Positions 45,542 through 54,678 of a DNA stretch of 64,000 bases are shown here, piece after piece. The stretch's first letter is position 1, and each line of letters opens with the position of its first letter. The DNA comes from an uncultured Oscillospiraceae bacterium (GTDB lineage: Bacteria; Bacillota; Clostridia; Oscillospirales; Ruminococcaceae). A model generated the notes under the pieces. That model was given only the letters and a program-made list of their open reading frames with translations, was not told the DNA's origin and made no database searches. The DNA is taken from assembly GCA_934481355.1 (NCBI GenBank), contig CAKSPH010000009.1, forward strand, positions 1 to 64,000. Reading direction: 5' to 3'. Made by a program: the position numbers and the translations under genes.

Positions 45542-46471
45542 ATGATAGAGACTCTGGTTTCCGTCGGACTGCCGGCGGACGAAGAATTCACAATAAAGAA
45601 GAACAGCCTGAAAGGCGTGGGCTGCGATGACGGAAAGCGCATCGCAATCGTCACCGGAATACACGGCGACGAGCTGGAGGGTCAGTACGTCTGCTATGAG
45701 CTGGTGCGTCAGATAACCGCGAATATGTCGAATCTCCGCGGCACTGTGGACATATATCCGTCTGTAAATCCGCTGGGAATGGAATCAGTGAGCCGCGCCG
45801 TGCCGATGTCCGGGCTGGATATGAACCGCGTTTTTCCGGGGAGCGAGGACGGAGCCATCGCCGAAAACGTTGCGGCAAAGCTGGTAGCCGACATAAAGGG
45901 CGCGGATATCTGCGTTGACATCCATGCAAGCAATATTTTTATAAGGGAGATACCGCAGGTCAGGATACCCAGCAGCGACAGCTCTCATCTGCTTAAATAC
46001 GCCAAGCTGCTGAATACCGATTTCGTGTGGGTGCATGATTCCAACGCAGTCGGAGAAGGCTCGCTTGCGTATGCGCTCAGGCAGGAGGGCGTGCCTACGC
46101 TTGTCATTGAAATGGGCGTAGGACAGCGGATAACTAAGGCGTACTGCCGCCAGCTCCTGACAGGAATATTCAATCTGATGTCCCACCTCGGTATCTGGGA
46201 CGTCCCGGAGCAGAAGATAACGCACCCCATGGTCAGTACGGACGGTGCAGTAAATGTAATACATTCCGTAGAAAGCGGAATCTTTATACCTTTGGTAGAA
46301 CACAATATGTGGGTTCAGAAAGGCGCTGTCATCGGCGAGATAGTCACTCCGATAACCGGCACCGTGGAGGAAGAGGTCACCGCCCCAGCCGACGGGCTTA
46401 TATTCTCGCTTAGGGAATATCCCATAGTTTATGAGGGCAGCGTGATAGCCAGAATACTCAGCATGAGCTGA
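45542..46471 (+). CDS. M14-family succinylglutamate desuccinylase/aspartoacylase-like deacylase
   Basis: A 309-residue zinc-dependent deacylase-like enzyme. Zinc ligands are in GIHGDE (His41, Glu44) and VDIHAS (His128), and the catalytic Glu is in LVIEMG. The C-terminal beta domain contains TAPADGLIF. It is 13 bp downstream of the coiled-coil permease and likely in its transcript. The substrate, probably an N-acylated amino acid, is not identifiable. Its paralogue at 125-1060 has lost these residues. Confidence 0.85.
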   Translation: MIETLVSVGLPADEEFTIKKNSLKGVGCDDGKRIAIVTGIHGDELEGQYVCYELVRQITANMSNLRGTVDIYPSVNPLGMESVSRAVPMSGLDMNRVFPGSEDGAIAENVAAKLVADIKGADICVDIHASNIFIREIPQVRIPSSDSSHLLKYAKLLNTDFVWVHDSNAVGEGSLAYALRQEGVPTLVIEMGVGQRITKAYCRQLLTGIFNLMSHLGIWDVPEQKITHPMVSTDGAVNVIHSVESGIFIPLVEHNMWVQKGAVIGEIVTPITGTVEEEVTAPADGLIFSLREYPIVYEGSVIARILSMS

Positions 46472-46488
46472 GGTTTTCACTTTTTCAC

Positions 46489-46517
46489 TTGACGTGATAA
46501 GGAAAATATGGTATCAT
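46489..46517 (+). promoter_or_regulatory. Sigma-A promoter for the DtxR-like gene
   Basis: TTGACG (46489-46494), 17-bp spacer, TATCAT (46512-46517). No clear metal-regulator operator is seen. Confidence 0.65.
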
Positions 46518-46573
46518 ATTATTATTAGTGCAGAATTATTTCTGCGGAAAGCTGATTGTTAGAAAGGCATGAT

Positions 46574-46945
46574 ATGAAAGGTAAAATTCTTGAGTCCGGC
46601 GAAGATTATCTGGAAACCATACTGGTCTTACAGAACCGCAACGGCGAGGTAAGATCTGTTGATATTGCGACTGAAATGGAGTTTTCAAAGCCCAGCGTAA
46701 GCGTTGCCATGAAGAATCTGCGTGAGCAGGAGTGCATCGTTGTGGATAAGAACGGTTACATTACCCTTACCGAAAAGGGCAAGGAAATAGCTGAAAAGGT
46801 CTATGAGCGCCATGTGTTGTTCACAAACTGGCTCACTTCCATGGGCGTGCCAGAGGAGATCGCGGCGCGGGACGCGTGCAGGATAGAGCACTGCCTCAGT
46901 GCGGAGAGCTTCGCAGCAATAAAGCGCCACGTCAAGGGGGAATAG
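46574..46945 (+). CDS. DtxR/MntR-family metal-dependent transcriptional regulator
   Basis: A 123-residue protein with an N-terminal winged helix (YLETILVLQNRNGEVRSVDIATEMEFSKPSVSVAMKNL) and the dimerisation/metal-binding helices with HVLFTNWLTSMGVPEEIAARDACRIEHCLS. The C-terminal SH3-like domain of classical DtxR is absent, as in MntR-type proteins. The start at 46574 has AAAGG upstream. It ends 3 bp before the beta-lactamase-fold gene. Confidence 0.85.
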   Translation: MKGKILESGEDYLETILVLQNRNGEVRSVDIATEMEFSKPSVSVAMKNLREQECIVVDKNGYITLTEKGKEIAEKVYERHVLFTNWLTSMGVPEEIAARDACRIEHCLSAESFAAIKRHVKGE

Positions 46946-46948
46946 TGC

Positions 46949-47797
46949 TTGAAGCTGATCAGTCTGATCGACAACACCGCCGTTGATGAAAAGCTCTACT
47001 CCGAGAATGGTATGTCGTTTTATCTGGAATTCGGCGGAAAGAACTATCTGATCGACGCAGGTCTCACGGGAAAAGCTGCAGAAAACGCACGGCGCATGGG
47101 TCTGCCTGTGCAGGAACTTGACAGCGTGGTAATAACGCACAATCATTCCGAACATATCGGCGGCATAGACAGCTTTATGAAGCTCAGCCCGGACGCCGGG
47201 ATATATCTCCGCGCAGGCGCCCAGACGGAGTGCTTCCGCAAGAATGGTCTGTTCAAGGAAGCAGTCGGGGCAGGGAAGGGATTCTTCAGGAAATACGCGA
47301 AGAATCTTGTGCTGTTCAACAGCTTTTCCGAGGTGGCGGAGGGATTCTACCTTGCCTCTTGCGAGGTGTTTGATGAAAAGAACATAAACCCCGACAGAAG
47401 CTGCTTTTCCCTTGACGGCAGGAAACAGCTCCCCTATGATATGTCGGACGAGAGTTTCGCGGTGATATTCCCGAAGAAGCGCAAGGCTGACGGACTTGTT
47501 ATAGTCGGCGGGTGCTTCCACTGCGGCGTACAGAATATTCTGGAGACCATAAAGCAGTGCTGGTACGGTATCCCGGTGCTGGCGATAGTCGGAGGGTTCC
47601 ACTTCATGGGGACTAATCCCAAAACGCTTGGCTGCTCCGCAGAATATGTCACGGCACAGGCGCGGGCGCTGAAACTCAGCAATGCTGAGAAAATATATGC
47701 CTGCCACTGTACGGGCTTCAAGGGCTTCGATATAATGGATGAGATACTTGGCGACAAGCTGATGTATATCGGCGGCGGCGAGGAAATAGATTTCTGA
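46949..47797 (+). CDS. Metallo-beta-lactamase-fold hydrolase
   Basis: A 282-residue MBL-fold protein close in layout to the 7,8-dihydropterin-6-methyl-4-(beta-D-ribofuranosyl)-aminobenzene-5'-phosphate synthase-like group. The main motif, usually HxHxDH, is HNHSEH (64-69), with Glu in the Asp place. Later motifs GCFHCG, GGFHFMG and CHCTGF fit this group. The TTG start at 46949 has AAGGGGGAA upstream and follows the DtxR-like stop by 3 bp, so the two are co-transcribed and perhaps metal-linked. Confidence 0.75.
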   Translation: MKLISLIDNTAVDEKLYSENGMSFYLEFGGKNYLIDAGLTGKAAENARRMGLPVQELDSVVITHNHSEHIGGIDSFMKLSPDAGIYLRAGAQTECFRKNGLFKEAVGAGKGFFRKYAKNLVLFNSFSEVAEGFYLASCEVFDEKNINPDRSCFSLDGRKQLPYDMSDESFAVIFPKKRKADGLVIVGGCFHCGVQNILETIKQCWYGIPVLAIVGGFHFMGTNPKTLGCSAEYVTAQARALKLSNAEKIYACHCTGFKGFDIMDEILGDKLMYIGGGEEIDF

Positions 47798-47853
47798 GCC
47801 GAAAATTAATAGAAATTTAAGACTTTTATGCAGCATTTTTCGATTTTATGCGT

Positions 47854-48029
47854 TATAATAGATATAGAGGTACAAAACCGGTATGTCTGCATGAACATAA
47901 ACATATGCCGCGGTTTTGCACAAAATCGCGGCATAAATTTTGTTTATTATTTTTCAGGTAAAAATTGCAACCTTTGGGTGTGCTGAATTGTTTTATATTA
48001 TGAAGGGTAAATCACCGCAGACAGCGGTG
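47854..48029 (+). promoter_or_regulatory. Leader with terminator-like hairpin ahead of the RCC1-repeat gene
   Basis: A -10 TATAAT (47854-47859) without a clear -35 precedes a 9-bp stem TATGCCGCG/CGCGGCATA (47914-47945). Wobble pairing can extend the stem through GTTTTG/CAAAAT, and a T-rich run follows. A second hairpin CACCGC/GCGGTG lies at 48013-48029. The first could terminate the upstream gene or act as an attenuator. No known riboswitch class is recognisable. Confidence 0.45.
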
Positions 48030-48081
48030 CAATACATTTCAAAAGGAAATATATAGGTTTCCGGATATGGAGGGAGTAAAT

Positions 48082-51072
48082 ATGAATAAAAAGGCAAGGA
48101 TAACGGCGGTTTCGCTGTGCGCTGCCCAGTTGGTGACTATGATACCGCTGACATCGGCGGCTTTCGCCGCTTCTTCTGAGCTGAGCGTGAATACCATTGC
48201 GGTCGGTGAGAATCACAGTCTGGTTATAAAGAGCGATATGTCGCTCTGGGCTGCCGGAGATAACAGCAGCGGACAGCTCGGCGCCGGCTCAGATACAGAG
48301 AGCTCCAACGGCGTAAAGATAATGGACAAGGTGGCATATATAGCGGCAAATGACGACGCAAGCTTCGCAATAGACGCAAACGGCACTCTTTATGGCTGGG
48401 GCGATAACTCCCACGGACAGATAAGCCCGGACTCTTCCGCGCAGGTGATATACAAGCCGCAGAAGCTGATGGATAATGTAGCGCAGGTCAGCGCGGGCGA
48501 AGAGCACACGGTCGCACTGCTTCAGGACGGCTCCGTTGTCGGCTGGGGCAGCAATGAGTACGGCGAGCTCGGAACTTCGTCAAACGGCAGGAAAAATTCC
48601 TCCACAAAGCTGATGGATAACGCCGTTGATATTGCGGCTGGCGATGGATTCACGCTTATCGTTACCAGGTCCGGCGAAGTATATGCTTCCGGAAATAACG
48701 AGGACGGACAGCTCGGCACGGGCGATTACAGGGATTATTCTTCATTCCAGAAGGTCGTTTCCGGCGGCGCTGCCGAGGTCGAGGCAGGCAATACGCATTC
48801 CGTTCTGCTGATGAGCGACGGCACCGTAAAGACAACAGGCTCCAATGAAGACGGACAGCTCGGATATGACGGATACTCCAGCGGCAATTCCTTTGAGCGC
48901 GTAAGGGTTGACAGCGCAAGGGCGATATTTGCAGGCGGATCTTCCACCGGTATCGTGACCACAGGAGGAGTTGCATATACATGGGGCGCAGATGAAAGCG
49001 GTCAGCTCCACGATGGCGATACAGATGACGAGTATTATCCTGTCAAGATCGCCAACGGCGCTGTTTCCGTGGCGCTGGGCGAGCATCATTCGCTTATGCT
49101 CAAGGATAACGGAAATGTGACTGCGGCGGGCACTGGCAGCTATGGCGAGCTTTTCACCACACAGAGCTCATTTGTTACAAAGCCTGCGTACACTGCGAAG
49201 GATATCGCGGTTTATTCAGCGGGTAAGGATCATTCCGCAGCTATCGACAATTCCGGCAGACTTTACACATGGGGCAACAACGACAAGGGGCAGCTCGGAC
49301 TTGGCGATTATAATTCAAGAAGCACTCCCACTAAGGTGCGTCTGGACGATGAAGCAGTTAATGTGTGGTGCGGAAATAAGGTCACTATTGTACAGACCAA
49401 GGACAACACAACATATGTTTTCGGCGACAACAGCGGTTACCTTCTTGGCATGAAGACCAAGACGCAGGCTGTAAACAAACCAACTGAAAATGAGTACCTT
49501 TCTGGTACAGGCATTGACAAGATAGTTTTCAGCAGCGGATATGCGCTTGCTATAATGGGTGGCGATGTATATGGCTGGGGAACAAATTCCTCGGCAAGAC
49601 TGTGCTCATGCGGAAAGACGGTAGCATATCCGGAGGTGCTGGATTCTGCGTTAAGGAATGCGTCAGATATCGCAGCAGCCGACAATTATGCCTTTGCAGT
49701 TGTTTCGGGAACCTTATATGGCTGGGGCGCAAACGGTTCCAAGCAGCTTGGTATGGAGACAGAGATCAAGACGGTCGATACTCCTGAAGCGATAATCATC
49801 AAGGATAAAAAGGATAATGAGCTTGGATTCTCTGCTGTTGCAGCATACGGCAGCCATGTGCTTGCAGCAACAACAGACGGCGATATATATGCATGGGGCG
49901 AAAACGGAAGCGGTCAGCTTGGTTCTGACAGCTACCGCCTTAGGAATCCTGAAAAGGTAAGCTATGCAGGCGAAATGATTGCAACAAGCAGCGATTTCTC
50001 TGCAATAATAGACGACAGTAAGGACGGTCTTATCCTTGCAGGAAGCAATGCAAAGGGTCAGCTCGGAAACGGCACCACCAAGAATTCCAGCATATTCTCC
50101 AAGTCCATTATGGACGATGTTAGGGCGGTAAGTCTTGGCGATAGTTTCGGCGGCTGTATAACCGATGAGAGTAAGCTTTACTGCTGGGGCGACAATACAT
50201 ATGGTCAGGTAGGAAACGGCTCCGGCGGTGCGAATATCGATCCGCAGACTGTTTTCACTGATGGCCTCTGCAAGGCGGCAGTTCAGGCAAAGAGTATAGC
50301 TCTCGACAAGACCGAGGTTACGCTCGCGCCTAACAAGACAGCAAGCCTCACGGCGACAGTAACACCTGATAATGCTTCCAACAAGACGGTTACATGGACC
50401 AGCTCTGATACGACAGTGGCAACGGTAAGCGGCAGCGGTGTTGTCAAGGCTGTAAAGAACGGTTCCGCTGTTATCACGGCAAAGACGGCAAATGGTCTTA
50501 CTGCACAGTGCACTGTAACAGTATCCACACCGGTATCCAGCTTCTCCGTAACTCCCGGAAAGAGCAAGACTCTTAATATTGACGGTACGTTCACGTTCAA
50601 GTCAAAAATCTACCCGGCGAATGCAGACGACAAGACCCTGCTGTTCTCCTCCTCAGACGAGAGCGTAGCAGTCGTAGATGAAAACGGTACAGTTACCGCA
50701 GTGGCTCCCGGTACAACAAAGATCACTGTAACCGCAAAGACCAATACCGCAAAGACAAGAACTGTCACTGTTAATGTACGCCCGGCAAAGGTCAACATAA
50801 CATACAGAAAGGCAACGACGGACGGAATAATCCTGGAGTGGGATCAGTCCGACTATGCGGAGGGATATGTGGTTTACCGCCGTAACTCCGCAAAGGGAAA
50901 GGGCAAGACTCTCGGTGAGATCGTTACGGACGACCCCGAGGAGATGAGCTTCATCGACAGCACCGCTGTCAAGGGCAAGACCTACTATTACTACATCAAG
51001 TCCTATATCACGGTCAATGGAAAGAAGCTCTATTCTTCTGCTTCCAGGATCTATAAGATAAAGGCTAAGTAA
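48082..51072 (+). CDS. Secreted RCC1-repeat protein with Big2-like and Fn3-like domains
   Basis: A 996-residue exported protein. The signal peptide (about 1-32) ends SAAFAAS. Residues about 35-735 hold fourteen RCC1-type repeats recognisable by WG-N--GQLG cores (for example DNSSGQLG, NNEDGQLG, NNDKGQLG, ENGSGQLG, DNTYGQVG), enough for two seven-bladed propellers. Two Big2-like Ig domains follow (about 740-905; KTVTWTSSDTTVATVSGSG and LLFSSSDESVAVVDENG), then a C-terminal fibronectin-like domain with EWDQSDYAEGYVVYRR. The start at 48082 has GGAGGGAG upstream. No cell-wall anchor is visible. An extracellular binding role is inferred. Confidence 0.88.
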   Translation: MNKKARITAVSLCAAQLVTMIPLTSAAFAASSELSVNTIAVGENHSLVIKSDMSLWAAGDNSSGQLGAGSDTESSNGVKIMDKVAYIAANDDASFAIDANGTLYGWGDNSHGQISPDSSAQVIYKPQKLMDNVAQVSAGEEHTVALLQDGSVVGWGSNEYGELGTSSNGRKNSSTKLMDNAVDIAAGDGFTLIVTRSGEVYASGNNEDGQLGTGDYRDYSSFQKVVSGGAAEVEAGNTHSVLLMSDGTVKTTGSNEDGQLGYDGYSSGNSFERVRVDSARAIFAGGSSTGIVTTGGVAYTWGADESGQLHDGDTDDEYYPVKIANGAVSVALGEHHSLMLKDNGNVTAAGTGSYGELFTTQSSFVTKPAYTAKDIAVYSAGKDHSAAIDNSGRLYTWGNNDKGQLGLGDYNSRSTPTKVRLDDEAVNVWCGNKVTIVQTKDNTTYVFGDNSGYLLGMKTKTQAVNKPTENEYLSGTGIDKIVFSSGYALAIMGGDVYGWGTNSSARLCSCGKTVAYPEVLDSALRNASDIAAADNYAFAVVSGTLYGWGANGSKQLGMETEIKTVDTPEAIIIKDKKDNELGFSAVAAYGSHVLAATTDGDIYAWGENGSGQLGSDSYRLRNPEKVSYAGEMIATSSDFSAIIDDSKDGLILAGSNAKGQLGNGTTKNSSIFSKSIMDDVRAVSLGDSFGGCITDESKLYCWGDNTYGQVGNGSGGANIDPQTVFTDGLCKAAVQAKSIALDKTEVTLAPNKTASLTATVTPDNASNKTVTWTSSDTTVATVSGSGVVKAVKNGSAVITAKTANGLTAQCTVTVSTPVSSFSVTPGKSKTLNIDGTFTFKSKIYPANADDKTLLFSSSDESVAVVDENGTVTAVAPGTTKITVTAKTNTAKTRTVTVNVRPAKVNITYRKATTDGIILEWDQSDYAEGYVVYRRNSAKGKGKTLGEIVTDDPEEMSFIDSTAVKGKTYYYYIKSYITVNGKKLYSSASRIYKIKAK

Positions 51073-51101
51073 TTGATAACCTCTCTCCCCCCAATATAAA
51101 T

Positions 51102-51134
51102 GGAAAAGGCAGTGCCCCGGCACTGCCTTTTTCC
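51102..51134. terminator. Bidirectional terminator
   Basis: A 15-bp nearly perfect stem (GGAAAAGGCAGTGCC with GGCACTGCCTTTTTCC) separates the RCC1 gene (plus) from the permease gene (minus). Confidence 0.85.
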
Positions 51135-51149
51135 GTATATGACATTATA

Positions 51150-52325
51150 TTACATTCTCAGAGCCTCAACCGGGTTAAGCGAAGCCGCCTTATACGCGGG
51201 GTAGGCTCCGAATACAGCCCCCACCGCTCCGGAGGCGAGCGCCGCTGTTCCGATTATAACGAGATTCACCGAGAACGGAACTCCGATTATCAGGCACCCC
51301 GCCGCTGAAATCAGCAGCCCGGCGGCAATTCCGGCGGCGCTGCCGAGCATTGTCAGCAGAACGGATTCCGAGAGGAATTCCCGGCAGATATCCCGGCTGG
51401 TGGCTCCTATCGACTTTTTTATGCCTATCTCGCGTGTGCGCTCGGTCACGCTCATCAGCATGGTGGTCATGACCGATATCCCGGATACCGCAAGGGAGAT
51501 TCCGGCGACAAGCGACAGCGCGGTGGTCACTATCGACAGGATATCCTCAAGCTGGCTTTTCTGCGACAGCAGATTGTTGACGATGAACGCGTCGGTCGTT
51601 CCATGGGTGCGGTCTAGGGCGGTATTCACCGCGTCCACCACAGGAATGTCGGTGTTCATATCATCAAGCTTTACCGCAAGCTTGTCGTAGGTAGTGCGCC
51701 CGGTTAGCTGCTGCATGGTGCTTATGGGAATATACATGAATCCAGGCATGATATTCGAAAGCATTCCCTGAAGGCTGGAGAGTCCGGATTCAGCCACGCC
51801 GATTATCTCAAATTCGTGGTATTTTCCTCCGAGGAACATTGACAGGTTTTTTCCGACAACGTTGCTTCTTCCGTAGGATTTCAGCGCGAACTGCTCGTCG
51901 ATTACGCAGACTTTCAGATTCCCGGCGGAGTCGCTGTTGTTTATCAGTCTGCCGTGTTTTGCCTCAAGGGAGATAAGGCGGTCGGCGGACCTGTCCACTC
52001 CCCAGACATAGCTGTCAAGCCGTCTGCCTATCATTTTGGCTTCTGTTACGGAAGCCATCAGCGGCATTACATCGTTAACGCCGTCTACCCGGCGTACGGC
52101 GTCAACGTCCGCGTCTGTGAGGGTGACTGCAACGCTTTTCTCAGCGGACTGCACCAGCAGGGTATCAACACCCATCGTAACGAGCGTGGCGCTTACCTGC
52201 GAAGTCCCGACAGTTCCCACCGTGGAAACAAGCACCACCGAGAGCACTCCCACGGCTATCCCGGCCATAGTGAGCAGAGAGCGCGTCCTGCTGCGGAAAA
52301 TGTTGATAAATGCGGCTGTTCTCAT
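51150..52325 (-). CDS. FtsX/MacB-type ABC permease
   Basis: A 391-residue permease with one N-terminal helix (LLTMAGIAVGVLSVVLVSTV), an extracytoplasmic MacB-type domain (about 45-255) and three C-terminal helices around TREIGIKKSIGATSRDI, the FtsX coupling motif. The ATG overlaps the upstream stop (TAATG), so it is coupled to the membrane fusion protein. No ATP-binding gene lies next to it. Confidence 0.88.
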   Translation of the reverse strand: MRTAAFINIFRSRTRSLLTMAGIAVGVLSVVLVSTVGTVGTSQVSATLVTMGVDTLLVQSAEKSVAVTLTDADVDAVRRVDGVNDVMPLMASVTEAKMIGRRLDSYVWGVDRSADRLISLEAKHGRLINNSDSAGNLKVCVIDEQFALKSYGRSNVVGKNLSMFLGGKYHEFEIIGVAESGLSSLQGMLSNIMPGFMYIPISTMQQLTGRTTYDKLAVKLDDMNTDIPVVDAVNTALDRTHGTTDAFIVNNLLSQKSQLEDILSIVTTALSLVAGISLAVSGISVMTTMLMSVTERTREIGIKKSIGATSRDICREFLSESVLLTMLGSAAGIAAGLLISAAGCLIIGVPFSVNLVIIGTAALASGAVGAVFGAYPAYKAASLNPVEALRM

Positions 52326-53263
52326 TACTCTACCCTCACATAGCGATTGGCGGATATGGTTTCCGGCTGGAGGAATATGCGGTCGGCTGTGGTGGCGCCT
52401 TTGATTATTTCAGTCCCGTCTGAGAATTCCTCTCCGGTGAATATCTTGCGTTTCACTGCGGAACCGTCCTCATAAACGTAGATATATTCTCCCTCGTCGT
52501 CCTGACCTATCGCCTCGTAGGGGAGCACGCATATCCTGCGCGGGTCCGAGATACGGAACTGCACGTCCGCAGACAGCCCGGACTTAAGGCGTTCGTCTTT
52601 GGAATCCGGTGTGATGATAACGTCCACCACTGTTTCAAGGACTGCGCCGCTGTACTGGCTGCGCGCCGCGCCGGCTATCCTGGCGACTGTCCCGGTGAAA
52701 ATATCGTCTGGATATGCCGGGCAGGTGAACTGCACCTCCTGCCCGGGATAAATCCGGGAGATATCAAGCTCGCTCACCGCCGCAGTCACGACCAGGGAAT
52801 CCGTGCCGGCGATGGCGGCTATGCTGCTCCCGGCTTCAACGGAGGCTCCGTCCCCGGCGGTGTATATCACGCGCCCGGCGCGGTCGGCGGTTATCTCATC
52901 GGGGATAAGCGACATCGCTGTGGACAGGCTGGCGGTCGCGGCGGCGAGGTGCGACACCTTTCCCAAACTGCCGATGAACGCTTCGCTTGCGGAACGGTCA
53001 ACCTCCGCGATAACGTCGCCAACCTCCACTTTGTCTCCCTCTCCGACAGTGTAATGGCCGATGACCAGCGGCAGGGCGGAGGTCACGCTGCTCTGACCTA
53101 TGCAGCTGAGCGAGCCGCTTCCGCGGACGGTTTCGTTGTAGATGACCTCTTTAGGGGTGATGGTCTGGAGGGCGGGTACGCTTGCCTCAACGGCGGCGGG
53201 GAGCGCGGAAACTCCCGCGATAATGGCGGCGCAGACGGCGGCGAGGGCAATGTATTTCTTCAT
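52325..53263 (-). CDS. HlyD/MacA-like membrane fusion protein
   Basis: A 312-residue periplasmic-adaptor-type protein with one N-terminal membrane anchor (about 5-25), a split lipoyl domain (VGEGDKVEVGDVIAEVD and AGDGASVEAGSSIAAI) and a beta-barrel (ISRIYPGQEVQFTCPAYPDDIF, RLKSGLSADVQF). The usual long coiled-coil hairpin between lipoyl halves is very short here. The start at 53263 has AAAGGAA upstream. It is coupled to the permease. Confidence 0.85.
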   Translation of the reverse strand: MKKYIALAAVCAAIIAGVSALPAAVEASVPALQTITPKEVIYNETVRGSGSLSCIGQSSVTSALPLVIGHYTVGEGDKVEVGDVIAEVDRSASEAFIGSLGKVSHLAAATASLSTAMSLIPDEITADRAGRVIYTAGDGASVEAGSSIAAIAGTDSLVVTAAVSELDISRIYPGQEVQFTCPAYPDDIFTGTVARIAGAARSQYSGAVLETVVDVIITPDSKDERLKSGLSADVQFRISDPRRICVLPYEAIGQDDEGEYIYVYEDGSAVKRKIFTGEEFSDGTEIIKGATTADRIFLQPETISANRYVRVE

Positions 53264-53358
53264 GGGAACGTCATTCCTTTCAATAAAATCAACAGCATTA
53301 TTGTGGGATTTAATTGCGGAAATATTCCGGCAAAAGACATAAATTTTCACAAAAATAA

Positions 53359-53380
53359 CCCCTCCCGTTTCCGGGAGGGG
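53359..53380 (-). terminator. Terminator of the 53407-54582 gene
   Basis: Stem CCCCTCCCG with CGGGAGGGG. On the minus strand it is followed by TTATTTTT. Confidence 0.82.
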
Positions 53381-53406
53381 CGGTCGTATTTTATCGGATA
53401 TTACCC

Positions 53407-54582
53407 TTACTCGTCATTCATGTCCTCAATGGAATCGGACATATCCTGAACAGCGCCGTTCAGCTCGTCGATGGCAGAGGATATTTCGTCGGTGATATTA
53501 TCTATCTGGTCGCTGAACTTATCCATGATATCGCTGCATATATCGTCTATGTCGATATCGTCCGGACCTCTGCCGCTGATCGCCCTGCTGACTGCATTGC
53601 CTATTTCTTCGCCAAGGCTTGCGTAAAGCCCGGAAATGCCGTCCAGCTTTTTGGATATCTCGTCCGTCGCAAAGGTTACTATGCCATTCAGCGCGTGCGC
53701 CTGGGTCATCAGTTCTTCGGCGGCATGGAAAGAGGGTTCGTGCTTTTCCGGGACATTGGCGGATCTGTTGTGCTTTTCGCGCAGCGCCCGGGTGGAATAC
53801 CATGTGTTCGCAGGCCAGCCGTCCGCGAAAATGATATTGTGCCGCTGAGGTCTTTCGCTTTCAAACTCGTCCACGGTATCCGGCAGAGCTGCGTATTCCT
53901 CAATGGGCTTTGCCGTCATGACGGTCATGTATGCCCGCTGAGCCACGAAGCGGAGCTGTGTGTATTCATTGTCCGCTGTCATGAACGGAATTTCGTAGAG
54001 CTCCCACCCGTTCACCTTTTTGAGCGGTTTTATAAAGTTCCGGTTGAGATTGAACGTGTAGCGCTCCTCATATTCGTTGTTGAACACTACCTCAAACCTG
54101 CACACCTCGTTGTTATTGTCATTCTCGCCGCCGTTGAGCCAGAATGTAAACGTGTGGAGTGTTTTCTTCGGCAGAATGAGCTGCTTTGTGACTATCTCAG
54201 TCCAGTTGTAGCCCCAGTCGCCGATGGTGCAGGCTTCAGCGAGTTTTCCGTCAGGACCCTGCATGAAGCTCCGGTTTCCGACGTTGGACTTCTGGCAGTC
54301 CTTGTTGAAGCTCCATTCCCTTGCGTTGAAGTAAAGGCGGTTCACTGGCTGCTCCTGTACGGGCTTGTTTTCGTTAAGGGTATTTATGTTATCCATCTTT
54401 ATGTCCTCCGTAATTTCTGCGTCGGACACGCTTTCAAGACGAATCATACTGTCGTTCACATAACGTGCCCGACCTTTTTTCACCAGTCCCGCCGCCCGTT
54501 TTGGGTAGGTGAGACCGATGCGTTCGCCGTCCTGCGATAAGACAGTGACGGTCTGATGTGCGCTGGCTTCGTTTTTTGTCAT
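53407..54582 (-). CDS. Multi-domain hypothetical protein with helical acidic tail
   Basis: A 391-residue protein without signal or membrane segment. Residues about 8-50 hold a segment with pattern QDGERIGLTYPKRAAGLVKKGRA--VND-I-L, which recurs at the start of various clostridial proteins. A beta-rich middle (about 75-245) includes YNWTEIVTKQLILPKKTLHTFTFWLNGG and looks like a lectin or jelly-roll fold. The C-terminal about 100 residues are helical and acidic with heptad-like spacing (SDQIDNITDEISSAIDELNG). The start at 54582 is supported by GGAGGGG and by a consensus promoter (54650-54678) lying inside the longer open frame. Function unknown. Confidence 0.7.
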   Translation of the reverse strand: MTKNEASAHQTVTVLSQDGERIGLTYPKRAAGLVKKGRARYVNDSMIRLESVSDAEITEDIKMDNINTLNENKPVQEQPVNRLYFNAREWSFNKDCQKSNVGNRSFMQGPDGKLAEACTIGDWGYNWTEIVTKQLILPKKTLHTFTFWLNGGENDNNNEVCRFEVVFNNEYEERYTFNLNRNFIKPLKKVNGWELYEIPFMTADNEYTQLRFVAQRAYMTVMTAKPIEEYAALPDTVDEFESERPQRHNIIFADGWPANTWYSTRALREKHNRSANVPEKHEPSFHAAEELMTQAHALNGIVTFATDEISKKLDGISGLYASLGEEIGNAVSRAISGRGPDDIDIDDICSDIMDKFSDQIDNITDEISSAIDELNGAVQDMSDSIEDMNDE

Positions 54583-54649
54583 GGGTGGCTTCCCCTCCAA
54601 CGTGATGTATGCTTCTGCTTTTTTGTTATGTGCGCAGTCCACCATATTT

Positions 54650-54678
54650 ATTGTAGCAAAAAATACAGGGACTGTCAA
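54650..54678 (-). promoter_or_regulatory. Sigma-A promoter for the 53407-54582 gene
   Basis: On the minus strand: TTGACA (54673-54678), 17-bp spacer, TACAAT (54650-54655). Nothing else is recognised in the AT-rich stretch 54679-54872 leading to the divergent ilvE promoter. Confidence 0.78.
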
